Assembly (NCBI RefSeq): GCF_000739775.1
Contig: NZ_BBJH01000055.1
Location: 1-55,060 of the forward strand
Length of the DNA stretch: 55,060 nucleotides
Direction of reading: 5' to 3'
From: Paraburkholderia heleia NBRC 101817
GTDB taxonomy: Bacteria > Pseudomonadota > Gammaproteobacteria > Burkholderiales > Burkholderiaceae
In this document: positions 17,552 through 26,196 of the stretch, one piece after another
Position numbering within the stretch: the first letter of the stretch is position 1
How the letters are laid out: each line of letters opens with the position of its first letter
Translations under genes and position numbers: made by a program
Notes under the pieces: model-generated
What the model saw: only the letters and a program-made list of their open reading frames with translations
The model's database searches: none
Told to the model about the DNA's origin: nothing

Positions 17552-18268
17552 ATGTTGGGTGGTTCATCGGCGCGGCTAGCGCGTTACTTTACCGGGATGG
17601 TGTCGGCGCTGTCCGCGGCCACGGTGCTGTTCGCCGTGGCGCCGGCGGCGCGCGCCGAGGTCGCGGCCGCCGATCCGATCGACACGGCCATGCGCACGTG
17701 TCTCGCGCGCGCGGACCGGTCAACGACGGCCGGACAGATCCAGTGCATGGACGACGCGCGCACCGCGTGGCGCAAGGCCGCCGACACCGCGCTCATGCAG
17801 CTGCTCGCGAAGTTGCCGGCTACGCAGCAAAAGCGCTGGCAGCTGAGCCAGCAGAAGTGGGTGGCCTGGCGCGACGCCGAGGACACCATGCTCGGTGCCG
17901 CGTTTGCCACCACGAGCGGCAGCACCTATCAGCTGTACGAGGCGGACATGCGCCTGCAGCCGGTGCGCGAGCGCGCGCTTGCGCTGCGCAATCAGGCGGC
18001 CACGTACGACGGCGACGCGCCGAAGGCGCGCGTCTGCAGCGCCGACGCGCGCTGCGAGCACGTGAGCTACGACCTCAATCGCTACTACCGTCAGCTCTAT
18101 GCGCGCATGCCCAGGCACGCGCGGCCTACGGTCTCGCGCGCACAAAGCGCCTGGCGCGCGTATCGCGATGCGACCACGCCGCTCATCGACGAGCATGCGC
18201 GGCTCGATCTGCTAGGCGGGCGCCTCGCGACCTTGAAGCGCCTCGCTGAAACGGTGAACAACCACTGA
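17552..18268 (+). CDS. LprI-like / DUF1311 secreted protein
   Basis: This 238-residue exported protein has a hydrophobic N-terminal signal (SALSAATVLFAVAPAARA) and a DUF1311/LprI-type helical domain. The family hallmark is present: paired cysteines with CMDDARTAWRKA and a Trp-rich QQKWVAWRDAEDTM helix. Later cysteines lie in RVCSADARCEH. LprI of mycobacteria inhibits lysozyme; whether this one does is unknown. ATG 17552 is preceded by AGGGAGGGG. It begins 17 bases after the decarboxylase stop, so co-transcription is likely. It converges on the bestrophin-like gene with a gap of only 10 bases. Confidence 0.8.
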   Translation: MLGGSSARLARYFTGMVSALSAATVLFAVAPAARAEVAAADPIDTAMRTCLARADRSTTAGQIQCMDDARTAWRKAADTALMQLLAKLPATQQKRWQLSQQKWVAWRDAEDTMLGAAFATTSGSTYQLYEADMRLQPVRERALALRNQAATYDGDAPKARVCSADARCEHVSYDLNRYYRQLYARMPRHARPTVSRAQSAWRAYRDATTPLIDEHARLDLLGGRLATLKRLAETVNNH

Positions 18269-18278
18269 GGCTGCGCCT

Positions 18279-19208
18279 TCAGTCGAGGATGAACTGCTCC
18301 GGCGCGCGCGCCGGCAGCGACGTGGGCTCGCCCATCAGGTCGTGCAACGCGGCCTCGATGCCGGCCGACATCAGGTTGAGCGCGAGGTCGTTGTCTTCGG
18401 TGCCGAACGGGTCTTCGAGCTGCGAGGCGATCGCCTCGTGGGCCATGAACGCGTAGGCCACGAACACGGCGAAGATCGGCGTCAAGCCGCCGATGCTGTC
18501 GACGAGACCGAACGGCAGCATCGCGCAGAAGAAGTAGACGGTGCGATGAATCATCACCGTATAGGCGAACGGCAGCGGCGTGGAGACGATACGTTCGCAC
18601 CCGCCGATCACATCCGAAATGCCATTGAGATTGTGCTCGAACGCGAGCACCGCGTAGCCGTCGAGGCGGCTTTCGTGCGTCTCGCGCCGGACCCATTCCG
18701 AGGCGCAGAGCATGAGCGTGGCCGGGCGGTAGCGCGAAGCCATCACGCGCTCGAACAGTGCGGGCGGCAGGCGGGGCTCGAGATCGGCGCGCGGGTCGGT
18801 ATGGCGCAGTTGATGGCGCAGCGCGTGCGGCAGCGCAGCGAGCAGGCCGGCCAGTTCCCGCGCCCGCTCGCGCGTTGCGGCTTCGTCGCCGCCGCGCGGG
18901 AGCGTCAGCGCTTGCCGCACCAGCGAGCGCGTCTCGTTGAGCATTTGCCCCCAGAGCTTGCGGCCTTCCCAGTAGCGGTCGTAGCTCGCGCTGTTGCGAA
19001 AGCCGAGAAACACCGCGAGCGCAATGCCGATCAGCGAGAACGGCACGGTGCTCAGGTTGACCGTGAGCTTGAGGATGTGATCGTGCGCGGCCACTGCGAT
19101 GATCGAGAGGACCAGCACGATGAAAAGGCGCGGCAGAAGCTGCGGCAGCACGGAACCGCGCCACGCGAGCAGCATGCGGAACCAGTGGAGATGTGGGCGG
19201 ACGATCAT
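18279..19208 (-). CDS. Bestrophin-like membrane channel (UPF0187/YneE family)
   Basis: This 309-residue inner-membrane protein is of the bacterial bestrophin family, whose members form pentameric ion channels. It begins with the family's MIVRPHLHWFRMLLAWRGSV, followed by hydrophobic segments around 20-75 (including FLGFRNSASYDRYWEGRKLW, a strong family motif) and around 225-265 (PFAYTVMIHRTVYFFCAMLP). The acidic stretch LEDPFGTEDNDLAL near residue 275 is also conserved. It lies 41 bases downstream of argH on the same strand and may be co-transcribed. Ion selectivity cannot be predicted. Confidence 0.92.
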   Translation of the reverse strand: MIVRPHLHWFRMLLAWRGSVLPQLLPRLFIVLVLSIIAVAAHDHILKLTVNLSTVPFSLIGIALAVFLGFRNSASYDRYWEGRKLWGQMLNETRSLVRQALTLPRGGDEAATRERARELAGLLAALPHALRHQLRHTDPRADLEPRLPPALFERVMASRYRPATLMLCASEWVRRETHESRLDGYAVLAFEHNLNGISDVIGGCERIVSTPLPFAYTVMIHRTVYFFCAMLPFGLVDSIGGLTPIFAVFVAYAFMAHEAIASQLEDPFGTEDNDLALNLMSAGIEAALHDLMGEPTSLPARAPEQFILD

Positions 19209-19249
19209 GGGGCGGGGGGTGCGGGCGCTTTGCGCCCGCTACGCTGCGC

Positions 19250-20656
19250 TTACCTGAGCGCTGCGCGCGCCGCCGCGATGGCCGCACGCACCTGCTCGGG
19301 CGCGGTGCCGCCCGGATGGTTGCGCGCCGAAACCGAGCCTTCGAGCGTCAGCACTTCGAACACGTCCTCGCCCAGCAGGTGTGAGACGGCCGGCAGTTCG
19401 CGGCGCATCTCGTCGAGCGTGAGGTCGGCGAGATCGCAGTTGCGGTCCACGCAGATACGCACCGCGTGCGCCACGGCTTCGTGCGCGTCGCGGAACGGCA
19501 AGCCCTTCTTGACGAGGTAGTCGGCCAGATCGGTGGCCGTCGAGAAGCCTTGCAGCGCAGCCGCGCGCATTGCCTGCTCCTTGACCGTGATGCCCGCGAC
19601 CATCTCCGCGAAGATGCGCAGCGTGTCCGCCACGGTATCGACCGTGTCGAACAGGGGCTCCTTGTCTTCCTGGTTGTCCTTGTTGTAGGCGAGCGGCTGG
19701 CCCTTCATGAGCGTGAGGAGCGCCATGAGATGGCCGTTCACGCGGCCGGTCTTGCCGCGCGCGAGCTCCGGCACGTCCGGGTTCTTCTTTTGCGGCATGA
19801 TCGACGAGCCCGTGCAGAAGCGGTCGGCCAGATCGATGAAGCCCACGCGCGGGCTCATCCACAGCACCAGCTCTTCCGAGAAGCGCGAGACGTGCGTCAT
19901 CACGAGCGCGGCCGCCGCCGTGAATTCGATGGCGAAGTCGCGGTCGGAAACGGCGTCGAGCGAGTTTGCGCAGATGCCGTCGAAGCCGAGCGTCTTCGCC
20001 ACGGCGAAGCGGTCGATCGGGTAGCTCGTGCCCGCGAGCGCCGCCGCGCCGAGCGGCAGACGGTTCACGCGCTTGCGGCAGTCCGCCATGCGCTCGGCAT
20101 CGCGCGTGAACATTTCCACGTAGGCGAGCAGGTGATGGCCGAAGGTGACCGGCTGCGCCACTTGCAGGTGCGTGAAGCCGGGCATGATCGTGCCCGAGTG
20201 CTGTTCAGCGAGGTCGAGCAGCGCGCCGCGCAGGCCGCCGAGCAGGACGCCGATGCGGTCGATCTCGCCGCGCAGCCACAGGCGGATGTCGGTCGCGACC
20301 TGGTCGTTGCGCGAGCGGCCCGTGTGCAGGCGCTTGCCCGCGTCGCCGATCAGGGCGGTCAGGCGCGCTTCGATGTTCAGGTGCACGTCTTCGAGGTCGA
20401 GCAGCCATTCGAATTCACCGCGCTCGATCTCGCCCTTGATCTTCGCCATGCCGCCCTGGATGGCGGCGAGGTCGTCGGCGGAGATGATCTTCTGCGCGGC
20501 CAGCATCGACGCGTGCGCGAGCGAGCCCTCGATATCGACGAGCGCAAGGCGCTTGTCGAAGAAGACCGACGACGTGTAGCGCTTGACCAGCTCCGACATC
20601 GGTTCGGAGAAGCGAGCCGACCAGGCTTCGCCTTTTTTGTGCAGTTGGGACGTCAT
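19250..20656 (-). CDS. argH: Argininosuccinate lyase
   Basis: This cytoplasmic enzyme performs the last step of arginine biosynthesis, cleaving argininosuccinate to arginine and fumarate. The 468-residue protein has the fumarase/aspartase superfamily signature GSSIMPQKKNPD, the HTGRSRNDQV substrate loop, and THLQVAQPVTFGHH with the catalytic His region. Start ATG 20656 gives MTSQLHKKGEAWSARF, typical of the family. It is the first gene of a possible two-gene unit with the bestrophin-like gene. Confidence 0.98.
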   Translation of the reverse strand: MTSQLHKKGEAWSARFSEPMSELVKRYTSSVFFDKRLALVDIEGSLAHASMLAAQKIISADDLAAIQGGMAKIKGEIERGEFEWLLDLEDVHLNIEARLTALIGDAGKRLHTGRSRNDQVATDIRLWLRGEIDRIGVLLGGLRGALLDLAEQHSGTIMPGFTHLQVAQPVTFGHHLLAYVEMFTRDAERMADCRKRVNRLPLGAAALAGTSYPIDRFAVAKTLGFDGICANSLDAVSDRDFAIEFTAAAALVMTHVSRFSEELVLWMSPRVGFIDLADRFCTGSSIMPQKKNPDVPELARGKTGRVNGHLMALLTLMKGQPLAYNKDNQEDKEPLFDTVDTVADTLRIFAEMVAGITVKEQAMRAAALQGFSTATDLADYLVKKGLPFRDAHEAVAHAVRICVDRNCDLADLTLDEMRRELPAVSHLLGEDVFEVLTLEGSVSARNHPGGTAPEQVRAAIAAARAALR

Positions 20657-20795
20657 GGTGATGGGGCGTGAACGAGCAAGCGGTGAGAAGGCGTGCCGCG
20701 CGGCGCATTGCGGTGCATTACGTCAGGCACGGCGGGAAAGATCCCGATTTTAACATTGGCGCTCTGCCGGAACGCCGCCAGGCGGAGCGCGCCGC

Positions 20796-21620
20796 TCAGA
20801 GCCGCACCAGCACCACGAGCTTGAGATCTTCGCGGTGCGCGGGCTTGAAGGTGATCTGGTCGTAGGCGATGCGGCCGTGGCGCGGATGGTTGAACTCGCG
20901 CCGGCCGCCCTCGCGTTCGAACACGTCCTGCGAGGCCCAGAAGCGCGCGAACGCGTCGCTTGCGGCGATCAGCGAGTCGATCAGCGCGCGCGTGGGTGCG
21001 TCGTTCAGGTGGCGGATGGAGTCGGCGCGGAACTCGGCGGCAAGGCGCCGCGCGCGCGTTTCCCAATCCACGATCAGCTCGCGCCCGAGCGGCTCGGTGA
21101 ACGTGAAGCGCAGCAGGTTGCGGTCGTGCCCGCCGTCGAGCCAGCCGGTGAAGAGGTCCGCCGCATGCGCGTTCCAGGCGAGCGCGGTCCACTGGCGGTC
21201 GAGCACGTAGGCGGGGGCATCCACGAGCTGCACCGTTTGCAGCAGCGTGGCGGGCGCGTCCGCGGCGGCGGCAGGATCGGGCTCGGCGGGGTCGCGCTGC
21301 GCGGCCAGCTCGAACAGATAGGCGCGCTCGGCGCGCGAGAGCCGCAGCGCGACGGCGATGCGCGCGAGCGCGTCTGCCGAGGCCGAAACGGGGCGCCCCT
21401 GCTCGATCCACGTGTACCAGGTCGGACTCACGCCGCACAACTGTGCGACTTCTTCACGGCGCAGGCCCGGCGTGCGGCGGCGCGGGCCGGGCGGCAGGCC
21501 GACCTCCGCCGGCGAAAGACGCTCGCGATGGGCGCGGATGAATTCGCCGAGCGCGCGGGCGGGCGTCGCGTCGAGGGTTTTGGCGGAGCCGCTCGCGGCG
21601 GCGGGCGTGTCGAGGCTCAT
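20796..21620 (-). CDS. XRE/MmyB-type helix-turn-helix transcriptional regulator
   Basis: This is a 274-residue DNA-binding protein. An N-terminal Cro/C1-type HTH (about 25-100) carries the MmyB-family pattern RRRTPGLRREEVAQLCGVSPTWYTWIEQGR (split here by its helix boundaries: recognition helix around GVSPTWYTW). A PAS-like MmyB ligand-binding domain follows (about 120-274), with LDRQWTALAWNAHAADLF and NLLRFTF. Members usually control an adjacent divergent gene. Here that is a methyltransferase 201 bases away, with a perfect palindrome between. ATG 21620 was chosen over an in-frame start 8 codons upstream. The ligand is unknown. Confidence 0.9.
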   Translation of the reverse strand: MSLDTPAAASGSAKTLDATPARALGEFIRAHRERLSPAEVGLPPGPRRRTPGLRREEVAQLCGVSPTWYTWIEQGRPVSASADALARIAVALRLSRAERAYLFELAAQRDPAEPDPAAAADAPATLLQTVQLVDAPAYVLDRQWTALAWNAHAADLFTGWLDGGHDRNLLRFTFTEPLGRELIVDWETRARRLAAEFRADSIRHLNDAPTRALIDSLIAASDAFARFWASQDVFEREGGRREFNHPRHGRIAYDQITFKPAHREDLKLVVLVRL

Positions 21621-21664
21621 TGGGTGTGGGGCGGGTGGCGGCAATACCAGAATAATCGCTTAAC

Positions 21665-21678
21665 TTGTACTGGTACAA
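21665..21678. promoter_or_regulatory. Operator-like palindrome between MmyB-type regulator and methyltransferase
   Basis: A perfect inverted repeat TTGTAC-TG-GTACAA lies 44 bases upstream of the regulator start and about 143 bases upstream of the methyltransferase start, in the AT-richest part of the gap. It is a natural binding site for a dimeric HTH regulator and would allow autoregulation plus control of the divergent gene. The sequence is seen; the binding is inferred. Confidence 0.55.
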
Positions 21679-21821
21679 AACGGCCTCTATTGTAGCGTCT
21701 GACGCGGCGACGGGCCGCCGCGTCGGCCAGCCCGGAGAGGGCAGAACCCGCGGCGCGCAGCGCTCGACGCTTCGCGCCCTACATCAAGCACCGCATCAAA
21801 ACCCGCAAAAAGGAGCATGCG

Positions 21822-22586
21822 ATGAAGCATCACGATCAGGTCGCCGACGCATTCGGCTCGACCGCCGCCGCCTACCTCACGAGCCAGGTCCACGCGAGCG
21901 GCGCGGATCTGGAGAACCTCGCCGCGACGTTCGCGGCCACCTGCGGCAATGCGACGGTGCTGGACATGGGCTGCGGCGCGGGCCATGCGAGCTTCGCCGT
22001 GGCGCCGCACGTGCGCGAAGTCGTGGCCTACGACATTGCCCCGCAGATGCTCGCCACGGTCGAAGCCGCGGCGAAGGAGCGTGGCTTGACGACCGTGCGC
22101 ACGCAGCAGGGCGCGGCGGAAACGCTGCCGTTCGCCGACGCGAGCTTCAACTGGGCCGTGAGCCGCATGAGCGCACACCACTGGCGCGATGTGCCGCGCG
22201 CGCTGGCCGAGGTGCACCGCGTGCTCAAGCCGGGCGGCCGGCTGAAGTTCATCGATATCGCGGGCATCGACGATCCGCTTTACGACACGCATATTCAGGC
22301 GATCGAACTGTTGCGCGATGCGTCGCACATTCGTGACTACCGCGCCGACGAGTGGCTCGCGATGCTCGACGCCGCCGGCTTCGACGCGAAGGTGAGCGAA
22401 CGCTGGCGCATCGCGCTCGACTTCGATTCGTGGGTCGCGCGCATGCGTACGCCGCTGGAGCGCGTGAGCGCGATCCGCTCGATGTGGGAGCGCGCGCCGG
22501 ATGAGGTGCGTGGATACTTCGATGTGCAGAGCGATTTGTCGTTCAAGCTCGATGCACTGATGATCGAGGCGACGCGGCGCGATTGA
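21822..22586 (+). CDS. Class I SAM-dependent methyltransferase (YcgJ/UbiE-like)
   Basis: This 254-residue soluble methyltransferase has motif I VLDMGCGAGHASFAV (about 46-60), the acidic end of strand 2 in VVAYDIAPQML, motif II around AETLPFADASFNWAVS, and the post-motif VLKPGGRLKFIDI typical of Methyltransf_11 proteins. The C-terminal part (DSWVARMRTPLERVSAIRSM) resembles E. coli YcgJ and relatives that act on small molecules. The substrate is unknown. ATG 21822 follows AAAAAGGAGCATGCG. It stands alone, divergent from the MmyB-type regulator that probably controls it, and ends at a strong terminator. Confidence 0.88.
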   Translation: MKHHDQVADAFGSTAAAYLTSQVHASGADLENLAATFAATCGNATVLDMGCGAGHASFAVAPHVREVVAYDIAPQMLATVEAAAKERGLTTVRTQQGAAETLPFADASFNWAVSRMSAHHWRDVPRALAEVHRVLKPGGRLKFIDIAGIDDPLYDTHIQAIELLRDASHIRDYRADEWLAMLDAAGFDAKVSERWRIALDFDSWVARMRTPLERVSAIRSMWERAPDEVRGYFDVQSDLSFKLDALMIEATRRD

Positions 22587-22606
22587 GGCCCGGGCACGGC
22601 AATCAA

Positions 22607-22642
22607 AAACGGCGTCGTGCCCGCGAGGGCACGACGCCGTTT
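22607..22642. terminator. Bidirectional terminator between methyltransferase and ppc
   Basis: A perfect 16-bp stem (AAACGGCGTCGTGCCC paired with its complement) with a GCGA loop and A/T-rich feet serves both converging genes. Confidence 0.92.
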
Positions 22643-22665
22643 GCACACGAGCCCAGCGCGAACGC

Positions 22666-25600
22666 TCAACCCGTATTGCGCAACCCTGCAGCAATCCCGT
22701 TGATCGTCAGATGAATACCGCGCCGCACGCGCGGGCTCGGGTCACCGGCGCGATAGCGCTTGATCAGTTCCACCTGCAAGTGATTCAAAGGGTCGAGATA
22801 CGGGAAGCGGTTCTTGATCGAGCGCGCGAGCAGCGGGTTATCGGCGAGCCGACCGGCTGTGCCCGTGATCTCGCCGAGCACCTTCGTCGTGCGCTCCCAT
22901 TCGGCCACGATGCGCTCGAACACGAGCTTGCGCAGCTTCTTGTCCGCGACGAGCTGCGCGTAGCGCGAGGCCACCGCGAGGTCGGTCTTCGCGAGCGTCA
23001 TGTCCATGTTCGAGAGCAGGTTCGAGAAGAACGGCCAGGTCTTGTACATTTTCCTGAACATCGCAAGTCGGCGCGCCCGCTCGGCGTCGCTGCCCGCGTC
23101 GTCGAGATACGAGGCCACCGCGCTGCCGAAGCCATACCAGCCCGTAAGCAGCAGGCGGCACTGGCCCCACGAGAAGCCCCATGGAATCGCGCGCAGATCG
23201 TCGATCTTGCGGTTCTTCGGGTCCTGCAGCTTGCGCGAGGCTGGGCGGCTGCCGATGTTCAGCTCCGCGATTTCCGTGATCGGCGTCGAGGCGAAGAAAT
23301 AGTCGGTGAAGCCCGGCGTCTCGTACACGAGCGAGCGGTACGCGGCCATCGCGGCGTCGGAGAGATGCTGCATCGCCTCTTCGAACGCGGGTAGTTCGTC
23401 GGGCGCGCTGCTCGCGCCGCCCATCGGCAGCAGCGTCGCTTCGAGGGTCGCGGCGATCACCGTTTCGAGGTTGCGGCGGCCGATCTCCGGATTACCGAAC
23501 TTGCTCGCGATGACTTCGCCCTGTTCCGTGAGGCGGATCTGTCCTTCCACCGTGCCCGGCGGCTGCGAGAGGATCGCGTTGTAGGTCGGGCCGCCTCCAC
23601 GGCCCACCGTGCCACCGCGGCCGTGGAACAGACGCAGCGTGATGCCGCGCTGCTTGTACAGCGCGACGAGCGCCAGCTCCGCGCGGTACAGCTCCCAGTT
23701 CGAGGTGAGGAAGCCGCCGTCCTTGTTGCTGTCCGAGTAGCCGAGCATGATTTCCTGCTCGTTGCCCTGGTGCTCGACAATGCCGTCGATGCCCGGCAGC
23801 GCGAGCAGGTCGCGCATGATGCCCGGCGCGTGGCGCAGGTCGGGAATCGTCTCGAAGAGCGGGATCACCATCAGCGCGGCCTTCGCGGGGTCTTCCGCGT
23901 GGCCGAGGCGCCCGCCCATGAGGCCGGTTTCCTTCTGCAGCAGCATCACTTCGAGCAGGTCGGAAACCGTTTCGGTGTGCGAGATGATGTAGTTGCGCAC
24001 CGCGCGCGCGCCGAACTTCTCGCGCGTCACGCGCGCCATTTCCAGCACGCCCAGCTCGCTCTTCACGAGGTCCGAATAGTCGAGATACGGCGAGCGCAGC
24101 GTGCGCGGATCGGTGAGTTGCGCGAGCAGCACGATCTGCTTGTCCTCTTCGGACAGCGCCGCGTAGTCGGCCTCGACGCCGGCGCGCGCGAGCAGCTCCG
24201 TAATCACGGCTTCGTGGATGTCCGAACTCTGGCGCAGATCGATCGAGGCGAGATGGAAGCCGAACACGTCGACAGCTCGCATGAGCGGGGCAAGCCGCGT
24301 GGTGGCGAGCGACGCGCCGTGATGCTCGGCGAGCGAATCCATCAGGATATGCAGGTCGCGCGAGAACTCGTCCGCGTCGGCGTAGGGCGTGGCGCGCACG
24401 GGTGCGGCGTTGCGGCCCGCGCTGCGCACGGCCACCACGCCTTCGCCCAGACGCACGCGCGCGCTGGCGGCAAGGCGCGTGTACACGCCGATCAGCGCGC
24501 GGCGATACGGCTCGTCCACGCGGTGCGGCGACTGGTCGGGCGAGGCTTCGGCCAGCGCCTGCAGCTCAGCGCTTGCGCCCGCGAGCAGGTTCGACACCGA
24601 CAGCTCGGCGCCCAGGCGGTGCACTTCGTCGAGGTAATGCTGCAGGATCACCTGCGCCTGGCGCTCGCTCGCTTCTTCGAGCGTGGCGGCCGTGACGTTC
24701 GGGTTGCCGTCGCGGTCGCCGCCGATCCAGCTGCCCATCTGGAAGAAAGCGGGCAGGCGTGCCGAAAGGCCGTGTTCCTTCAACTGCATTTCGATCTCGC
24801 CGTAGAGCGCCGGGATCTCGGTGAGGAAGGTCGTGTGGTAATACGAAAGCGCGTTTTCGATTTCGTCGCCGACGGTCAGGCGCGACTCGCGCAGCATGCG
24901 CGTTTGCCAAAGCGAGGTCACGCGCGCGCGCAGGAGCGACTCGTTGTGCTCGAGTTCGCGATGCGTGAGCGGCTGGTCGCGCTCGGCGAGCAGGCGCGCG
25001 ATGTCGTGCTGCGAGTCGAGCGTGCTCTTGCGCTGCACTTCCGTGGGGTGCGCGGTGAGCACGGGGACGATCAGCGCGTCGTTGAAAAACTGCTGGAGCA
25101 CCGGTGTCGCGGCCGCGCCCGCAAGCGCGAGACGTTCGAGCGAATGCGCGATGGTGCCCGCCTGCGGCGCCGACCCCGCGAGGTCGTGAATGCGGCGGCG
25201 GCGGTTGCGGTGGCGGTCTTCAGCGATGTTCGCGAGATGCGAGAAGTAGCTGAACGCGCGCACGACGCTCACGGTCTGCTCGGGCGAGAGCGCGCGCAAC
25301 TGCTTTTCCAGTGCCAGCGCGTCGGCGTTGTCGTCCTCGCGGCGAAAGCGCACGGCGGTCTGACGAATGGTTTCCACGATGTCGAACACGGCGTCGCCTT
25401 CCTGCTCGCGCAGTACCTCGCCGAGCAGGCGGCCCAGGTACCGGATGTCTTCGAAGAGCGGCTGGTCCTTGTCGTCGCGCGCGCGGCCATTGCGCGAAGC
25501 GCCGGCGCCCGCTTTCGGCGCCTTCGCCGCCCGCGTGGCCTTCGTCACTTTTTCGGCCTTCGGCGTCTTCGGCGCCTTTGCAGCCTGGGCGGCCGGTTTG

Positions 25601-25740
25601 TGCGTCGTGGATTTCGTGGATTTCGTGGTCTTCGTCGTTTTCGGCGGTTTCGTGGACGGCGTGGCCGATGCGGCCTTCGAGGATGCGTTCTGCGATGCGG
25701 TGTTGCGGCGCTCTGCGCGCGCCGAGCCTGAAGACTTCAC
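22666..25740 (-). CDS. ppc: Phosphoenolpyruvate carboxylase with Lys/Ala-rich N-terminal tail
   Basis: This anaplerotic enzyme makes oxaloacetate from PEP and bicarbonate. Core motifs are all present: the catalytic HPTEVQRKS, FHGRGGTVGRGGGP, GYSDSNKDGGFLTSNW, and the invariant C-terminus GLRNTG. At 1,024 residues it is longer than the roughly 880-930 of many bacterial enzymes because of a roughly 90-residue tail rich in Lys, Thr, Ala and Pro (KTTKTTKSTKSTT and similar) before DQPLFEDIRYLGRLLGE. The start is GTG 25740 with AAGGA 7 bases upstream. No Met lies in the tail; a GTG at 25548 (residue 65) preceded by AAGG is an alternative. It is divergent from hemC. Confidence 0.96.
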   Translation of the reverse strand: MKSSGSARAERRNTASQNASSKAASATPSTKPPKTTKTTKSTKSTTHKPAAQAAKAPKTPKAEKVTKATRAAKAPKAGAGASRNGRARDDKDQPLFEDIRYLGRLLGEVLREQEGDAVFDIVETIRQTAVRFRREDDNADALALEKQLRALSPEQTVSVVRAFSYFSHLANIAEDRHRNRRRRIHDLAGSAPQAGTIAHSLERLALAGAAATPVLQQFFNDALIVPVLTAHPTEVQRKSTLDSQHDIARLLAERDQPLTHRELEHNESLLRARVTSLWQTRMLRESRLTVGDEIENALSYYHTTFLTEIPALYGEIEMQLKEHGLSARLPAFFQMGSWIGGDRDGNPNVTAATLEEASERQAQVILQHYLDEVHRLGAELSVSNLLAGASAELQALAEASPDQSPHRVDEPYRRALIGVYTRLAASARVRLGEGVVAVRSAGRNAAPVRATPYADADEFSRDLHILMDSLAEHHGASLATTRLAPLMRAVDVFGFHLASIDLRQSSDIHEAVITELLARAGVEADYAALSEEDKQIVLLAQLTDPRTLRSPYLDYSDLVKSELGVLEMARVTREKFGARAVRNYIISHTETVSDLLEVMLLQKETGLMGGRLGHAEDPAKAALMVIPLFETIPDLRHAPGIMRDLLALPGIDGIVEHQGNEQEIMLGYSDSNKDGGFLTSNWELYRAELALVALYKQRGITLRLFHGRGGTVGRGGGPTYNAILSQPPGTVEGQIRLTEQGEVIASKFGNPEIGRRNLETVIAATLEATLLPMGGASSAPDELPAFEEAMQHLSDAAMAAYRSLVYETPGFTDYFFASTPITEIAELNIGSRPASRKLQDPKNRKIDDLRAIPWGFSWGQCRLLLTGWYGFGSAVASYLDDAGSDAERARRLAMFRKMYKTWPFFSNLLSNMDMTLAKTDLAVASRYAQLVADKKLRKLVFERIVAEWERTTKVLGEITGTAGRLADNPLLARSIKNRFPYLDPLNHLQVELIKRYRAGDPSPRVRRGIHLTINGIAAGLRNTG

Positions 25741-26196
25741 GATGTTTTCCTTGAGGCTTGCCAGGATATGGGCAGGTTAGTCGGGGAACTGCCAACTGCG
25801 TGGCCGCGGCGCGTGCCGGGCCGTGTACTGCGGGTGCAACCTGGAGAGGGTGGAAGGTGCCACCCTGTGCGAGCCGTGCGGATAGGGCAGAGGCGGCGCC
25901 GCTCGCCAATGGCGGTGCACCGGGTGCAGGCCTTGCTGGAGAGTGCGCCGCTGCGAAGGCGGACGCAAGCCGAACGCCGCGGCGATGGCCGGGGCTGCGC
26001 GGGCCGTATACGTGCCGGGCGCGCGCCAGTTTGCCTGCGATGGGTACAGTAAGCGCCCCTGCAACGCCCGAGTCTCTTCCTTGCCGCCGCCCGCGCCTTG
26101 TCAGCCTGTCCCAGCGGGGAGGCGGTAAAAAGGGCGCGTGCTAACATTGCCTGTTATCCGATCCTGCTTTTCATCCCGTCATTCGATGTCCTTGCC
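25741..26196. promoter_or_regulatory. Divergent promoter region between ppc and hemC
   Basis: This 456-base region has no convincing gene. Near hemC, TGCTAACAT at 26139-26147 fits an extended -10 box without a clear -35. The part near ppc is GC-rich with no obvious operator. Confidence 0.3.

Noticed and set aside
15219..17567. Long open frame on the minus strand opposite the decarboxylase
   Set aside because: It mirrors a well-supported enzyme gene, and high GC makes long antisense frames common. Its residues are His/Arg/Val-rich without domain sequence.
18269..18278. Terminator between the LprI-like and bestrophin-like genes
   Set aside because: The CTGAGGC / GCCTTCAG stem is imperfect and lacks a T-tract on either side.
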